A stretch of 44,602 bases of DNA. Source: an uncultured bacterium. Its GTDB lineage: Bacteria; Cyanobacteriota; Vampirovibrionia; Gastranaerophilales; Gastranaerophilaceae. The notes under the pieces were generated by a model. That model searched no databases. It had not been told where the DNA came from and saw nothing but the letters and a program-made list of their open reading frames with translations. Shown here one piece after another: positions 1 to 8,278 of this stretch (positions are counted from its first letter, which is position 1; each line of letters starts with the position of its first letter). The translations under genes were made by a program, and so were the position numbers. The DNA lies in the NCBI GenBank assembly GCA_902766975.1, contig CACXFH010000004.1, positions 1 through 44,602 of the forward strand, given 5' to 3'.

Positions 1-28
1 GAATGTATGGTGATGTTTGAATAGAGTT

Positions 29-916
29 TTACTTTTTGTTTTCTTTTTCCGCTGCTATTAAATCAAATACATAATCATAATACGCACTTTTGGCTTTGAA
101 GTTTTTTAATTTTGCTTCCAGTTTTTCCGGAGTTATAAAACCTTTATATAAAGCTATTTCTTCAAGACAGGAAATTTGTTGACCTTTGTTTGCCTGAATT
201 GCGCGAACAAAATTTGCAGCTTCAAGCATGGAATCCTGAGTCCCTGTATCAAGCCATGTAAAGCCTCTGCCTAAAATTTCAACATTAAGCTGTCTTTTGT
301 GCAGATAAATTTTATTTAAATCCGTAATTTCAAGCTCCCCTCTTTTTGAAGGTTTGAGTTTTTTTGCATATTCGCATACGTTTTTATCATAAAAGTATAA
401 TCCTACCACAGCATAATTTGATTTTGGTTTTTTGGGCTTTTCTTCAAGAGATAAAGCTTTCATATTTTTGTCAAATTTGACAATACCAAATCTTTCGGGG
501 TCTTTTACTCTGTAGCCGAATACTGTAGCACCTTTTTTATTTTCCATTACTTGTTTTAAAAATGTAGAAAAACCAAATCCGTGAAATATATTGTCGCCTA
601 ATATGAGCGCAACGTCCTCTCCTGCAATGAAATCTTCTGCTATTAAAAATGCATCCGCAATTCCACGCTGTACATACTGTATTTTATATTGAATTTTTAT
701 TCCAAATTGAGAACCGTTTCCAAGCAGTTTTTTAAAATTATTATAATCTGATTCATTTGTAATAATAAGTATATCTTTTATTCCTGCAAGCATAAGTGTC
801 GACAACGGATAGTAAATCATTGGTTTATCATAAACCGGTAAAAGAATTTTTGATATTGGTTGAGATGCCGGATATAATCTTGTTCCTGCGCCTGCAGCTA
901 AAATAATACCTTTCAT
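29..916 (-). CDS. rfbA: Glucose-1-phosphate thymidylyltransferase (RfbA/RmlA)
   Basis: This cytosolic enzyme joins glucose-1-phosphate and dTTP to give dTDP-glucose, the first step of dTDP-rhamnose synthesis for surface polysaccharide. The 295-residue product is full length for the family. It opens with the nucleotidyltransferase signature GIILAAGAGTRLYP (residues 3-16; the residue after P is Ala where Ile-Thr is usual) and the substrate-binding KILLPVYDKPMIYYPLS. The metal-binding LGDNIFHG and the EEKPKKPKSNYAVVGLYFYD segment are present. The ATG follows AAAGGAG at good spacing. It is the last gene readable at the left edge, so its dTDP-sugar partners may lie outside the window. The heptose kinase and the IctB/O-antigen-ligase gene 1.5-4 kb away fit the same surface-glycan role. 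Confidence 0.95.
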   Translation of the reverse strand: MKGIILAAGAGTRLYPASQPISKILLPVYDKPMIYYPLSTLMLAGIKDILIITNESDYNNFKKLLGNGSQFGIKIQYKIQYVQRGIADAFLIAEDFIAGEDVALILGDNIFHGFGFSTFLKQVMENKKGATVFGYRVKDPERFGIVKFDKNMKALSLEEKPKKPKSNYAVVGLYFYDKNVCEYAKKLKPSKRGELEITDLNKIYLHKRQLNVEILGRGFTWLDTGTQDSMLEAANFVRAIQANKGQQISCLEEIALYKGFITPEKLEAKLKNFKAKSAYYDYVFDLIAAEKENKK

Positions 917-952
917 GAAAAACTCCTTTAAAAAAATATCTTCTCAGGTAGT

Positions 953-958
953 ATTATA
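953..958 (-). promoter_or_regulatory. Probable -10 element of rfbA
   Basis: On the minus strand this reads TATAAT, 37 bases upstream of the rfbA start codon. No convincing -35 hexamer is seen at the usual spacing, so this is a -10 call only. Confidence 0.4.
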
Positions 959-1022
959 CATTAAACAAAGATAATTATACATGTGCTGATGTTACAATTT
1001 GCTAAACATTATATACTCAAAC

Positions 1023-1050
1023 TTGCATTATTCGTCAAAAAGTGTAAAAT
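1023..1050 (+). promoter_or_regulatory. Probable promoter of the zinc-ribbon gene
   Basis: TTGCAT (1023-1028) and TAAAAT (1045-1050) are separated by 16 bases. The predicted transcript would have a leader of about 45 bases before the ATG at 1104. Confidence 0.4.
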
Positions 1051-1103
1051 AAAAGTTGAATGGAAGATCAAGTGATCTTTATACACAAATCAGGAGAAAA
1101 ACA

Positions 1104-1406
1104 ATGTTCGAAGATGAAAAGTTAGTATGCGAAGACTGTGGTCAGGAATTTGTATTTAGTGCGGGAGAGCAAGAATTTTATGCTGAAAAAGGGTTGGTCA
1201 ATAAACCGAAAAGATGCCCTGAATGCCGTAAAGCTCGCAGAAAACAGCACAGAAAATCAAGAAAAATGTATGATGCTGTATGTTCAAAATGCGGAGTTCA
1301 AACTCAAGTTCCGTTTAAGCCGGTTCCCGGACGTGAAGTTTATTGCAAGGACTGTTTTAAAGAAATAAGCGAAAATACAGCACCTGCAGCCGAAACTGAA
1401 GAATAA
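1104..1406 (+). CDS. Small zinc-ribbon protein with two CxxC-CxxC modules
   Basis: This is a 100-residue basic protein with two predicted zinc-binding modules. The N-terminal one is CEDCGQEF...PKRCPECRKARR, like the probable zinc-ribbon family often annotated zf-trcl. The C-terminal one is CSKCG...VYCKDC. The Arg/Lys-rich linker between them (KARRKQHRKSRK) suggests nucleic-acid or ribosome contact, which is inference. An in-frame start exists 48 bases upstream, but the ATG at 1104 is preferred because AGGAG lies 8 bases before it and the protein then begins directly at the first module. It is monocistronic, with its own promoter and a strong terminator. The exact function is unknown. Confidence 0.82.
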   Translation: MFEDEKLVCEDCGQEFVFSAGEQEFYAEKGLVNKPKRCPECRKARRKQHRKSRKMYDAVCSKCGVQTQVPFKPVPGREVYCKDCFKEISENTAPAAETEE

Positions 1407-1410
1407 ATTA

Positions 1411-1440
1411 AAAAAAGCCCTCAGTGTTGAGGGCTTTTAA
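1411..1440. terminator. Bidirectional intrinsic terminator
   Basis: The stem AGCCCTCA (1416-1423) pairs with TGAGGGCT (1428-1435) around a 4-base loop. An A-run flanks it on the left and a T-run on the right, so it can end transcription of the zinc-ribbon gene and of the convergent gene at 1443. Confidence 0.9.
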
Positions 1441-1442
1441 TT

Positions 1443-1748
1443 TTAAATCATTATACAGTTGTTTAAATATTCAATTGTATTAATTTTTTCGTTGTATAAA
1501 TATTTTATAAAATTTAAGTGTGCGCAATCCTTTGCACTAAGTATAAGATTTATTTCAAAACCCTCAGTGCAAAACGGTTCGTAATCATACACAACATAAT
1601 TATTATACTTACTTTTCCATTCTTTTCGTTCAATTTTACAATTATTCTCATCTATAATATCTTCAAACCATGGCAACAGGTTTTTATTTACATTTTTCAT
1701 TTCCAGACGATTATAGATACATTCATTTGTACTGTTCCCGATAAACAT
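1443..1748 (-). CDS. Hypothetical 101-residue protein
   Basis: I do not recognise this protein. It has 101 residues, no signal peptide and no clear membrane segment. It is rich in Asn, Ile and Tyr and carries five scattered Cys residues without a CxxC pair. The start is supported by GGAG about 7 bases before the ATG, and the gene ends just before the shared terminator, which argues that it is real. Its base composition matches its neighbours. Confidence 0.6.
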   Translation of the reverse strand: MFIGNSTNECIYNRLEMKNVNKNLLPWFEDIIDENNCKIERKEWKSKYNNYVVYDYEPFCTEGFEINLILSAKDCAHLNFIKYLYNEKINTIEYLNNCIMI

Positions 1749-1956
1749 AGTTTTTCTCCATTACACAAAATACCTATATGTAAATTATAAATAATCACAT
1801 AAATAAAATAATTGCCGTAAGGATTATTTTTGATTATACAAATTGTTTATATAAAAAGTATATACTTAATATATCTTAATATTATTATTTTTTTAGGCAA
1901 TTTCTTAATTAAAAATTTTTTTATATAAATAATAGTACACAAATAAGGATATTATT

Positions 1957-2334
1957 TTGAGTCACGCAGATTTTATGAGAACGACAACCGGCATAATATG
2001 CGGTTTGCAATCTTTAAATACATATTTAGACCAAAAAAGCAGCGGTGTAAATACTCCTGCTGCGACAGCAAATTTATTCGGAAATATATTTAACGGGCTT
2101 GCAAGAAATGAGGTTGCGTATGAAATGGCGCGTTGGGGTAATCCTACCGGAAATATTATAAATATGTATACGGGATACGGTAATCCGACATCAAATGCAG
2201 CAGGAACTCTTGGTTTAATGACAGCTTGTACTCCGTGGATGTTTTTCAACAATCCGTTATGTTACAGCGGTATGGGATGGGGGACAATGCCGTATGGCTA
2301 CGGCGGTTGGGGCATGGGTGGCTTTTGGTGCTAA
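1957..2334 (+). CDS. Hypothetical protein with Gly/aromatic-rich C-terminal tail
   Basis: The 125-residue product is unrecognised. The ORF begins at TTG (1957) with AAGGA seven bases upstream; the first internal ATG is at residue 7 and has no better site. The body has Asn/Gly/Thr-rich stretches (NPTGNIINMYTGYGNPTSN), and the last 25 residues are a Gly/Trp/Tyr/Met tail ending GGWGMGGFWC. The tail resembles low-complexity surface or adhesive tails more than an enzyme, which is inference. It has no signal peptide. It is convergent with the IctB-like gene, with one base between the stops. The 208 bases upstream are very AT-rich and hold no other gene. Confidence 0.6.
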   Translation: MSHADFMRTTTGIICGLQSLNTYLDQKSSGVNTPAATANLFGNIFNGLARNEVAYEMARWGNPTGNIINMYTGYGNPTSNAAGTLGLMTACTPWMFFNNPLCYSGMGWGTMPYGYGGWGMGGFWC

Positions 2335-2335
2335 T

Positions 2336-3658
2336 TCAGTCCGGTTGTTCTGAGTTTATTACGGAACCTATTACGGCAACAAATGTCCAAAATAGAAATT
2401 GCAGTTGTGGTCTAAAATATACGGTGTCCACAAGACCGTGAAACAATGCTGAGCAAATTGCTGTTATACAGGAAGCTGTTATAATTATACCGGCTGTATT
2501 TTTTGATTTAAAAATATATTTGAATCCGTCAAACAGAAGTTTAGCCAAAAATGCAAGAAATGCGATAAGAGCAAATATCCCGCTTTCTACAGCAGTTTCA
2601 AGATAGATATTATATGCACTCAGAGCATCAAAACCGGTTTTCATATATAATCCGTATATTTCTCTGAAATTTTTGTTCCCTACTCCGATTCCCAAAAGCC
2701 AGTTGTCTTTGAACATATCTAATGACGATTGATATACATTAAATCTGAAAGAATTTGACGAATCACTCCTCATTGCAAAAATAGATAGAAATCTTAATCT
2801 CAGGGAATTAACAAATGTTAATGCGGTTACAAATAATAATGTGGCAAAGCTAATTATCAAAATATAGATTTTTTTATATTCTTTCCAAAAAAATTTAGCG
2901 CTAATTAAAAAAGCCAGCGCAAATACAAGCATCATTGAAAGATATGCGCCCCTGCAGCCTGTTTGAAAAATTGAGTAGCACACGGCAAATGATGCTACTG
3001 CTCCTGTTAGTGCTACTTTAATCATTTTTTTACTTGCAAAGTAAAAAGCGCTGCCAATGACGATAGGTAGTCCGCATACAAGATAACCTCCGTATAAATT
3101 CGGATTTAAAGGCTTTAATGTGCCGTATACTCTTGAAAGTACATCTTCCGGATTAAGATTTGAAGTATCTTGCCATGTGGAAATTTGTTCAAGATGCAGT
3201 GTGCTTTGAAAAATACCTATTAAAGCTTCAAAAGTTATGCAGCACGCAATTGTTCCGAGTATTATCGGAATATGTTTTTGGTTGTCCTTCAAATGTTGAC
3301 TAACTGAAAAATAAAATCCGAGATAAACAAATGTTTTAAAGAAACCTTTTAGACTCAGAGCAAATAATGTTGAACCAAAAAGACTTACGATAACAACTAA
3401 AAAATATAGCAATAAAAATATTTCAAATGTCTTGAAATCAATTTTTTTATTCGGACATATCAGTATTTTTATAAAAGTGAAAAATATAACCGTTAAGCCG
3501 ATAAACCCGATAAAATCGGAGCTTGAGAACATTGAAGAAATAAATGTAAATAAAATCAACGGCAAAATAAATTTGTCGATATTCTGTAAAAATAAACTGT
3601 TTTTGTGTAAAAAACTCAATTTTTCTTGAGAATATTCTAAAATATTATTGAACATCAT
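2336..3658 (-). CDS. IctB-like / O-antigen ligase family membrane protein
   Basis: This is a 440-residue polytopic membrane protein with about 10-12 hydrophobic segments. It belongs to the Wzy/WaaL O-antigen ligase superfamily. The region RSDSSNSFRFNVYQSS, then LLGIGVGNKNFREIYGLY, then FDALSAYNIYLETAVESG closely resembles the cyanobacterial IctB proteins (TIGR00947, once called bicarbonate transporters). With a heptose kinase and rfbA nearby, a role in joining or polymerising glycan chains at the inner membrane is more likely than inorganic-carbon transport. Its start overlaps the end of the DUF4330-like gene by 14 bases, so the two are probably translationally coupled. It is the last gene of the operon that starts with the heptose kinase. 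Confidence 0.85.
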   Translation of the reverse strand: MMFNNILEYSQEKLSFLHKNSLFLQNIDKFILPLILFTFISSMFSSSDFIGFIGLTVIFFTFIKILICPNKKIDFKTFEIFLLLYFLVVIVSLFGSTLFALSLKGFFKTFVYLGFYFSVSQHLKDNQKHIPIILGTIACCITFEALIGIFQSTLHLEQISTWQDTSNLNPEDVLSRVYGTLKPLNPNLYGGYLVCGLPIVIGSAFYFASKKMIKVALTGAVASFAVCYSIFQTGCRGAYLSMMLVFALAFLISAKFFWKEYKKIYILIISFATLLFVTALTFVNSLRLRFLSIFAMRSDSSNSFRFNVYQSSLDMFKDNWLLGIGVGNKNFREIYGLYMKTGFDALSAYNIYLETAVESGIFALIAFLAFLAKLLFDGFKYIFKSKNTAGIIITASCITAICSALFHGLVDTVYFRPQLQFLFWTFVAVIGSVINSEQPD

Positions 3659-4211
3659 CGGTTGTATTCATATCTCTGTTTACTTTTTCATCATCAACGG
3701 CATCTATAATTTTCAAATCCGATACCGAGCCGCTGAATTTGTAATCTGCCCCTTCCAATGTAATAGGCAATCCCATTTTAATTTTATTCCCGCCGACAAC
3801 TGCACCGTCTTTGGTAATTTTTGCGGTATCAGTCAGTGTTACAACAACATCATACAAATCAGGTTGTGCATCATCTGTTACAGTAACAACCTTACTTCCT
3901 GTTAATGTGGGAATAACGATTTTTCTTCTGTCAGCATTTACATCAATTACATCCAAGTCAGAGTATGGGACATTTCTAATGCTTATAAAAGTCTTATCTC
4001 CTTTTTTAATCGGAACTTCTTCGCCTGAAAATGTCACTCCTCGCATAAATACCTTAAATACAATTTTAGACGTAGCTTCTATTTGCTTTTCTGCTGTTTG
4101 CCGGAACCCTTTATACGTATAAAATCCGACACATAAGGCTATTATACAAAATGTGATAATGATATAATCAACAGGTTTGATTTTTTTTAAAATTTCTATA
4201 AATTTGTTCAT
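3645..4211 (-). CDS. DUF4330-like single-pass membrane protein
   Basis: The 188-residue protein has a short cytoplasmic N-terminus, one membrane segment (about residues 15-29, YIIITFCIIALCVGFYTY) and a large soluble domain rich in beta-type sequence. The late segment VVGGNKIKMGLPITLEGADYKFSGSVSDLKI matches what I recall of the DUF4330 family found in cyanobacteria and Firmicutes. The function is unknown. It lies 20 bases after the heptose kinase gene and overlaps the IctB-like gene by 14 bases. A role with the envelope glycan machinery, for example as a partner of the ligase, is inferred only from this context. Confidence 0.72.
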   Translation of the reverse strand: MNKFIEILKKIKPVDYIIITFCIIALCVGFYTYKGFRQTAEKQIEATSKIVFKVFMRGVTFSGEEVPIKKGDKTFISIRNVPYSDLDVIDVNADRRKIVIPTLTGSKVVTVTDDAQPDLYDVVVTLTDTAKITKDGAVVGGNKIKMGLPITLEGADYKFSGSVSDLKIIDAVDDEKVNRDMNTTDDVQ

Positions 4212-4231
4212 ATTATTCTCCTTATAAACAA

Positions 4232-5236
4232 TTATAATTTTTCTACCGCAGCCAGCAATTCATCAGCGGTAGTTGTTGCGCATCCAAACTGCCTTACAAC
4301 AATACTTGCCGCAACATTGCCGATAATCGCGGAATAAACAGGATTAATTCCTGATGCCAGAGCAAGAGAATAAACGGCAGTAACTGTATCCCCTGCACCT
4401 GTGACATCAAACACTTCCGATTTATTAAATACAGGTATTTTTTGATATTTCCCGTTTGGTTCTGTTACAAACATTCCTTCTGCCCCGCAGGTTATTAAAA
4501 CTGATTTTGCGTTGGTTTCGGATAATAATTTATCCCCCGCTTTTTTTAAGTCTTCTTCATTATGAATTTCAAAACCTACGGATTTTTCCGTATCCGGAAG
4601 ATTTGGAGTCATTGATGTAACGTTTTTGTAATCGCTCAAATCCCTTTGCGCATCAACAACGCAAACCTTACCGAGTTTATTTGCTAAATCAATTGTAAAT
4701 TCAATAATTTTAGCTGTAAGAGTTCCTATATGATAATTTGACAGGATAACCGCATCATATTCAGGGAGTAACTGCTCTATTTTAGCAATAATTTTGTTTT
4801 CTGTTTCTTCAGAAATAAATCCTTTTGACTGGCGGTCAATTCTTACAATTTGCTGAGTGATTGATGTTGTAATTGAGCCTGAAATTCTGGTTTTTACGAT
4901 AGTTTTTCTGTTTTTATCAATTACAATACCGTCACAATTTATGTTTGCTTCTTTAAATGTATCAAATAAAAAACTGCAATGATAGTCATCTCCGACAACA
5001 CCTATTACCCCGACTTTACCGTTGTTTAATGTTGAAACGTTATGAGCGGCATTTGATGCTCCGCCTAAAATATGTTTTGTTTTTGTATGTTGTAATATTA
5101 ATACAGGAGCTTCTCTTGAAATTCTTTCAGCATCCCCGTATATCATTTCATCTAAAGCCAAATCCCCTATAACAAGAACTTTTGCATTTGCTAATTTTTT
5201 AATTGAAGTAATCAATTTTTCTTTATCAAAAATCAT
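4232..5236 (-). CDS. hldA: D-glycero-beta-D-manno-heptose-7-phosphate kinase (HldA/RfaE1)
   Basis: This PfkB/ribokinase-type kinase phosphorylates heptose-7-phosphate at C1 on the way to ADP-heptose for lipopolysaccharide inner core or related surface glycans. The 334 residues cover only the kinase half of the bifunctional HldE; no nucleotidyltransferase domain follows. Visible motifs are VLVIGDLALDEMIYGDAERISREAP (residues about 20-44), LGGASNAAHN and the PfkB signature VFDVTGAGDTVTA with the catalytic Asp. It heads a three-gene operon (hldA, DUF4330-like, ictB-like). An extended -10 lies about 30 bases upstream. The separate adenylyltransferase (RfaE2) is not in this window. Confidence 0.92.
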   Translation of the reverse strand: MIFDKEKLITSIKKLANAKVLVIGDLALDEMIYGDAERISREAPVLILQHTKTKHILGGASNAAHNVSTLNNGKVGVIGVVGDDYHCSFLFDTFKEANINCDGIVIDKNRKTIVKTRISGSITTSITQQIVRIDRQSKGFISEETENKIIAKIEQLLPEYDAVILSNYHIGTLTAKIIEFTIDLANKLGKVCVVDAQRDLSDYKNVTSMTPNLPDTEKSVGFEIHNEEDLKKAGDKLLSETNAKSVLITCGAEGMFVTEPNGKYQKIPVFNKSEVFDVTGAGDTVTAVYSLALASGINPVYSAIIGNVAASIVVRQFGCATTTADELLAAVEKL

Positions 5237-5267
5237 AATTTCAACTCTCTTATTGTTATCTTGAAAA

Positions 5268-5276
5268 ATTATAGCA
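5268..5276 (-). promoter_or_regulatory. Extended -10 promoter of the hldA operon
   Basis: The minus strand reads TGCTATAAT, a TG-extended consensus -10, about 30 bases before the hldA start. No good -35 is present, as is common for extended -10 promoters. Confidence 0.55.
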
Positions 5277-5479
5277 CAAACACAAATCAGTTTTGCGAAT
5301 ATTTTGCTTTATAATTTTCTCATGTAAGATATCACGTATGAAATATTATCTGCTAAAATTTGCTATTTTATTTGGGTTAATCCTAAAAAAATTCTCAGTA
5401 AAATTGCATCATGCATTCAGTAAAGATTTTATTTGTATTTATTAAAGTTTTTTACAATTTATGCCGATTTATAAAGCAG

Positions 5480-5488
5480 TGGTACAAT
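5480..5488 (+). promoter_or_regulatory. Extended -10 promoter of the HNH-like gene
   Basis: TGGTACAAT ends 13 bases before the ATG at 5502. The predicted transcript start is within about 7 bases of the start codon, leaving almost no leader. No Shine-Dalgarno sequence is seen. Confidence 0.45.
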
Positions 5489-5501
5489 GTAGAGTATATT
5501 T

Positions 5502-6851
5502 ATGAGAATTTCGGCGATATCTCTTAATGGTGTAAACGGACATAATCAATCCTTAGCTTTAAAGAAAAAGAGCAAAGGAAATAATAACTTACGGTCTGAT
5601 TTACCAAAACGAACAGATGATTTATACTTTATGCCGTCTTATCAAATAGCATTTACCTCAATCCAAAATTCTTCAAAGTTACGTACTTTATTTAAATATA
5701 ATTTACCCTGCATTTACAGCGGTGTGCCTATGATAGATCCAAAGCAGGTTTCAAGGCTTATTAAAAGCGGAGTATTTGAAAAAGATGCAAAAGATGTTGC
5801 AGAAATTTTGTCACGCTATAAAGAGTCTTATTCAGGAATGGAAGAAAGGGTTGTCGGAATAATTTCAGCGCGTTCTAAAATCCATCCTAATAAAAACTTA
5901 AAACAGCTTTTAGGTGAAATCGAACCGATTTATCGTCGTGATTTACGTAAAAAACAAAGCGGGGTCTTTCGTAATATTCAAGAATTTTTCAATCAACTTC
6001 CAAAAGAATATCAGGATAAATTTTCTTTGCTTATGGCAGAAACCGACAAAAGACTGAATGAACGTCCTGTGTTAATTCCGTTTTCATCTTACGAATTTAA
6101 GTATAAACTTGCTAAGATAAAAGATAATATTACCGGAGATAACGATATAAAGTCTAAAAAAGTCATGAATAAACTCATGAAGGAATCAAAGCGCCTCTCA
6201 AATGTTACGAATATCACCACTCAAAATAATCAAATCAAAGTTATTGGGATGCTTGATTGGATATTACGCAAGTCCGTATTAAAAAACAATTCTGAACTCA
6301 ATGAATTAATCGGTATATCTAAAGCACGACTGACCAATAAAGAAATTATTGCTCCGTTTTCAAGAAAGTCATATATATATGATTTAGGCAGAATAATTGA
6401 TGATATCCCAGATAAGCAGATGCATGATAAAATTATGAATGAGGCGTTTAAACTCCCGACATCTAATGAAGATTTTTCTGCATATATGGTAAAAATTTCA
6501 GGTGAAAGTTCAGAAAAGATTGCATCAAGAATATTATGGCCTTATCTTGCATCAGTTGAACATATCTTCCCAAAATCTCAAGGCGGTGCTGATGTCATGG
6601 CAAATTTTGCGGGAGCAACTACAAGAGAAAATTCCATAAGAAAAAGTATAGAATTTACCGAGCAATTAAAGCTGCGCCCAAATACCCCATATTATTGCCA
6701 AAAATATGTTGATAAATTGATTGAACTCTATCACAATGGTGTTTTCGAAAAAAACAGAATAAATCCAAAATATATTGAAGAATTTAAAGAGACTATATAT
6801 AAAGTTTCAAAAGGGCAGGTCGATTTAGATATATCAAAATTTTATGAATAA
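5502..6851 (+). CDS. HNH-endonuclease-like protein with N-terminal tag and internal duplication
   Basis: The 449-residue protein has a degenerate HNH/His-Me finger near its C-terminus: S-V-E353-H354-I-F-P357-K-S-Q-G361-G362, then N368 and R-E-N377. This follows the HNH pattern of E/D-H, P...GG, N and N. An early LPC70-IYSG resembles the first half of an HNH zinc knuckle, but the usual second Cys is Ser. Between them are two related stretches of about 45 residues: from RPVLIPFSSYEFKY (about 188) and from KEIIAPFSRKSYIY (about 280). The N-terminus MRISAISLNG plus IAFTS at 49-53 matches the tag shared with four other proteins here. A nuclease role is plausible; the target and location are unknown. 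Confidence 0.7.
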   Translation: MRISAISLNGVNGHNQSLALKKKSKGNNNLRSDLPKRTDDLYFMPSYQIAFTSIQNSSKLRTLFKYNLPCIYSGVPMIDPKQVSRLIKSGVFEKDAKDVAEILSRYKESYSGMEERVVGIISARSKIHPNKNLKQLLGEIEPIYRRDLRKKQSGVFRNIQEFFNQLPKEYQDKFSLLMAETDKRLNERPVLIPFSSYEFKYKLAKIKDNITGDNDIKSKKVMNKLMKESKRLSNVTNITTQNNQIKVIGMLDWILRKSVLKNNSELNELIGISKARLTNKEIIAPFSRKSYIYDLGRIIDDIPDKQMHDKIMNEAFKLPTSNEDFSAYMVKISGESSEKIASRILWPYLASVEHIFPKSQGGADVMANFAGATTRENSIRKSIEFTEQLKLRPNTPYYCQKYVDKLIELYHNGVFEKNRINPKYIEEFKETIYKVSKGQVDLDISKFYE

Positions 6852-6863
6852 AATCAATTGAAT

Positions 6864-8150
6864 TTAGTTGACAATAATGCCGTATATGGTACCGTTTTCA
6901 TAATTTGTCAACTTTACATTTTGAAGTGAATTATATAATTCTTCATTATCCGATACAATTTGTACCGTTAAGTAATTCCGTGTTATTCCTTTTAAATTGC
7001 CGGAGTGTTTATCTCGGTGTTTTTCAATCAATACTTCGTGTATCCTGCCGATATTTTTTTGCACAAAGTTGCTGTATTTTTCTTTAGAAATGGCTTTTAT
7101 GATGTTTGTTCTTTTTTCTTTAATCTCGTCACTAACTTTGCCTTCCATACTTTCACCTGTTGTCCCTTTACGGATTGAATACGGAAAAGTATGAATTTGA
7201 GTAAGTCCTGATGCTTCAAGATTTTTACGTGTTATTTCGAAATCTTCATCCGTTTCACCTGCAAATCCGGCTATAATGTCGCTGCCAATGAATGGTAAAT
7301 CAAACATTTTATTTATTTGCTCAATTTGAGAGAGATAAAAATCCGTCTTGTAAAATCTGTTCATAGAACGCAATGTTTTATCATTTGCGCTTTGAAGCGA
7401 CAAATGATAATGCGGACAAAATTTATCAGATTTTTGCAAAAATTCAAGCAATTCATCATTAATTTCAGTCGGGTTTAATGAGCCTAATCTGTATCTTGGG
7501 ATATTTGTTTTTACTTCTATATCCTTTAATAAATCTATAAGGCTCAAGCCGAATTCTTTCCCCCATTGCCCTATGTGTATTCCTGTCAGTACTACTTCTT
7601 TGTAGCCGGCTTTTTCAAAATTGTTAATCTGATTAATTATGAATTCAGATGATGCGCTGCGACTTTTGCCTCTTGCTTTCCATATTATGCAATATGCGCA
7701 TCTGTTATCGCATCCGTCCTGAATTTTTAAGCTTGCTCTTGTTTTGGTCGTATCGGATAACTCTACTTCATTAAATTTGTCCTTGAACATTACATCAGAA
7801 ACGCAATATTTTTCATCAGAGTCAAGATACTTATATAAGTTTAACTTGTCGTCATTACCTATAACAAAGTCTATAAATTCATTTTTGAGAAGTTCCTCTT
7901 TTTCAATTTGGGCTATGCATCCTGTTAATACGGTTTTTATGTCTGAATTTTTATGTTTGGCACTACGTATATGATAAAATGCTTCATTGTCGCTTTTATG
8001 TGTAACGGAGCATGAATTCAGAATATAATAATCTGCATCTTTTATGTTCTTAACTTCTTCAAAATTATTTTTTATAAGATTTTCTTTAATGATGGCAGAC
8101 TCAAATTGATTTGATTTGCAGCCCATTGTGTGTATAAAAAACTTTTTCAT
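6864..8150 (-). CDS. mtaB: tRNA t6A37 methylthiotransferase MtaB
   Basis: This radical-SAM enzyme adds a methylthio group to threonylcarbamoyladenosine at position 37 of ANN-decoding tRNAs. All three parts of the family are visible in the 428 residues. The N-terminal domain has cluster ligands C11 (TMGCKSNQ), C47 (LNSCSVTHKSD) and C78 (LTGCIAQ). The radical-SAM CxxxCxxC is at C147, C151 and C154 (GCDNRCAYCII). A C-terminal TRAM-like segment follows from about 360. The short NSCSVTHKSD form favours MtaB over MiaB or RimO. It is convergent with the HNH-like gene and divergent from the gene at 8279. The start has only a weak ribosome site. Confidence 0.93.
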   Translation of the reverse strand: MKKFFIHTMGCKSNQFESAIIKENLIKNNFEEVKNIKDADYYILNSCSVTHKSDNEAFYHIRSAKHKNSDIKTVLTGCIAQIEKEELLKNEFIDFVIGNDDKLNLYKYLDSDEKYCVSDVMFKDKFNEVELSDTTKTRASLKIQDGCDNRCAYCIIWKARGKSRSASSEFIINQINNFEKAGYKEVVLTGIHIGQWGKEFGLSLIDLLKDIEVKTNIPRYRLGSLNPTEINDELLEFLQKSDKFCPHYHLSLQSANDKTLRSMNRFYKTDFYLSQIEQINKMFDLPFIGSDIIAGFAGETDEDFEITRKNLEASGLTQIHTFPYSIRKGTTGESMEGKVSDEIKEKRTNIIKAISKEKYSNFVQKNIGRIHEVLIEKHRDKHSGNLKGITRNYLTVQIVSDNEELYNSLQNVKLTNYENGTIYGIIVN

Positions 8151-8224
8151 AGTCTGATGTTATGAAAAACAGACAGAATTGTAAATATTTATAAATAATT
8201 TTATGTAAAATAGCAAAAAAAATA

Positions 8225-8253
8225 TTCACATGCTTTTTGAATTATAGTATAAT
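8225..8253 (+). promoter_or_regulatory. Sigma-70-type promoter
   Basis: TTCACA (8225-8230), a 17-base spacer and TATAAT (8248-8253) give a near-consensus promoter. The predicted start of transcription is about 20 bases before the ATG at 8279. Confidence 0.75.
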
Positions 8254-8278
8254 TGTGTTGCGAAAGGTGTAGGTGAAT

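Noticed and set aside
1056-1103. 16-residue upstream extension of the zinc-ribbon protein
   Set aside because: The ATG at 1104 has AGGAG at good spacing and the protein then begins at its first zinc module; the upstream start has no ribosome site.
2336-3658. Calling the IctB-like protein a bicarbonate transporter
   Set aside because: The name is historical; the neighbours are glycan genes, and the protein belongs to the O-antigen ligase superfamily.
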